Shown in pieces: positions 5,029 to 5,651 of a DNA stretch of 5,651 bases. Each line of letters begins with the position of its first letter. Positions within the stretch are counted from its first letter, which is position 1. Below the pieces are notes generated by a model that was given only the letters and a program-made list of their open reading frames with translations, was not told the DNA's origin and ran no database searches. A program made the translations under genes and the position numbers. Location: positions 1 through 5,651 of the forward strand of contig JASHWN010000293.1 in the NCBI GenBank assembly GCA_030044035.1, given 5' to 3'. The stretch comes from Xanthobacteraceae bacterium (lineage in GTDB: Bacteria > Pseudomonadota > Alphaproteobacteria > Rhizobiales > Xanthobacteraceae).

Positions 5029-5651
5029 TCAACGCGCCACTCGCACGCCGGCGCGCACAAGGCGCGGCAAAACTTCGTCGCAGAAGTACGGCACCTCGGC
5101 GAGATAATTGACGAACGACAGGCCGATGCCGCGCACGCCGGCGCGGCTGATGATGGCGAGCTCCTCGGCGACCTTGTCGGGCGTGCCGACGAACGGATAG
5201 CCGCCGACCGCGTTGGAGGCGAAATAGCGGCGCTTGGCGTCGTACTCTTCGGCGCCGATGCTCGCCGGCGTGATGCTTTTGTTGGCCAACATGCCGTCGA
5301 TCGCGCCCCAGTCGGCGTGGTCGATGATGGCGTGCTGATAATATTCGTCGGCTTCCTTTTGGGTCGGCCGGCAGATCACCTGGCCGACGGTGAACACCTC
5401 GATCTCGCGGTTGAAACTGTGCGCCTGTGCCTTGATCTCCGCCACCTTGGCGGCGTTGCCGGCGAGCGATTTCCGTGAGCCGGCGGTGGCGACGAAAAAC
5501 GCATCGCAATTGCGCAGCGCGAACGCCTGGCCGACGTCCGATGACCCGGCGTTCATCATCAGCGGCCGCGTGCCGCCATATGGTTTCGGAAAGGCGCGCA
5601 CGCCGTTGAGCTTGAGAAACTCGCCGTCGAAATCGAAGGTGTCGTCGCGCT
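5029..5651 (-). CDS. LLM-class flavin-dependent oxidoreductase, C-terminal part only
   Basis: Cytoplasmic luciferase-like monooxygenase family, related to reduced-flavin-dependent enzymes such as SsuD (alkanesulfonate) and RutA (uracil). The frame runs unbroken from the right edge to TGA at 5031-5029, giving about 206 residues. In-frame GTG 5601 is internal, since conserved-looking residues precede it (FDFDGEFLKLNGVRAF, continuing to PKPYGGTRPLMMNAGSS). The family is about 350-380 residues long, so some 150-170 N-terminal residues lie outside. Family traits seen: FDFDGEFLKL before a PKP turn, the NAGSS segment thought to contact flavin phosphate in relatives, VGTPDKVAEELAIISRAGVRG near the C-terminus as part of the TIM-barrel, and the tail FVNYLAEVPYFCDEVLPRL. 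It converges on the phosphatase gene with a 32-base gap. The substrate cannot be inferred, and a claim of RutA or SsuD function would be unsafe. Confidence 0.88.
   Translation of the reverse strand, partial: RDDTFDFDGEFLKLNGVRAFPKPYGGTRPLMMNAGSSDVGQAFALRNCDAFFVATAGSRKSLAGNAAKVAEIKAQAHSFNREIEVFTVGQVICRPTQKEADEYYQHAIIDHADWGAIDGMLANKSITPASIGAEEYDAKRRYFASNAVGGYPFVGTPDKVAEELAIISRAGVRGIGLSFVNYLAEVPYFCDEVLPRLVRAGVRVAR

Noticed and set aside
4571..5509. Minus-strand open frame of 312 codons
   Set aside because: It runs through the flavin oxidoreductase in a wrong frame and then antisense to the phosphatase. Its composition is dominated by Arg and no family trait is visible.
5029..5601. Flavin oxidoreductase as a complete 190-residue protein starting at GTG 5601
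   Set aside because: Family-like residues continue in frame upstream of the GTG to the window edge, so the gene is cut by the window and the GTG is internal.

Overview
The window is GC-rich throughout, with a strong GC bias at third codon positions. This bias produces many long shadow frames. The protein content suggests an alphaproteobacterium of the Hyphomicrobiales (Bradyrhizobium, Pseudolabrys or similar). The clues are an IPT/Ig-like subtilase autotransporter, a short MutT-type Nudix protein, a Tat-exported purple acid phosphatase and a luciferase-like flavin oxidoreductase. This placement is judged from protein style only; no search was run.

Layout. Positions 1-2536 (minus strand) hold most of a large autotransporter serine protease whose C-terminal beta-barrel runs off the left edge. 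Its frame has no stop inside the window. Positions 2537-2865 are a divergent intergenic region carrying four inverted repeats but no promoter that I could call confidently. Positions 2866-3306 (plus) encode a complete Nudix hydrolase. A 91-bp gap (3307-3397) holds a small hairpin at the Nudix stop, a weak Pho-box-like direct repeat and an inverted repeat. Positions 3398-4996 (plus) encode a complete Tat-signal purple acid phosphatase. Positions 5029-5651 (minus) are the C-terminal part of an LLM-class flavin-dependent oxidoreductase that enters from the right edge and converges on the phosphatase with a 32-bp gap.

How the genes relate. The two plus-strand genes both hydrolyse phosphorus compounds, one in the cytoplasm (Nudix) and one in the periplasm (phosphatase). 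They could share a phosphate-related role, but the hairpin and the 91-bp gap leave co-transcription open. The autotransporter and the flavin oxidoreductase look functionally unrelated to them. I see no RNA gene, insertion sequence, CRISPR array, integration site or clear sign of recent transfer. I do not see a previously undescribed multi-gene system. The most interesting items are the module order of the autotransporter protease and the inverted repeats placed against the starts of two exported proteins.
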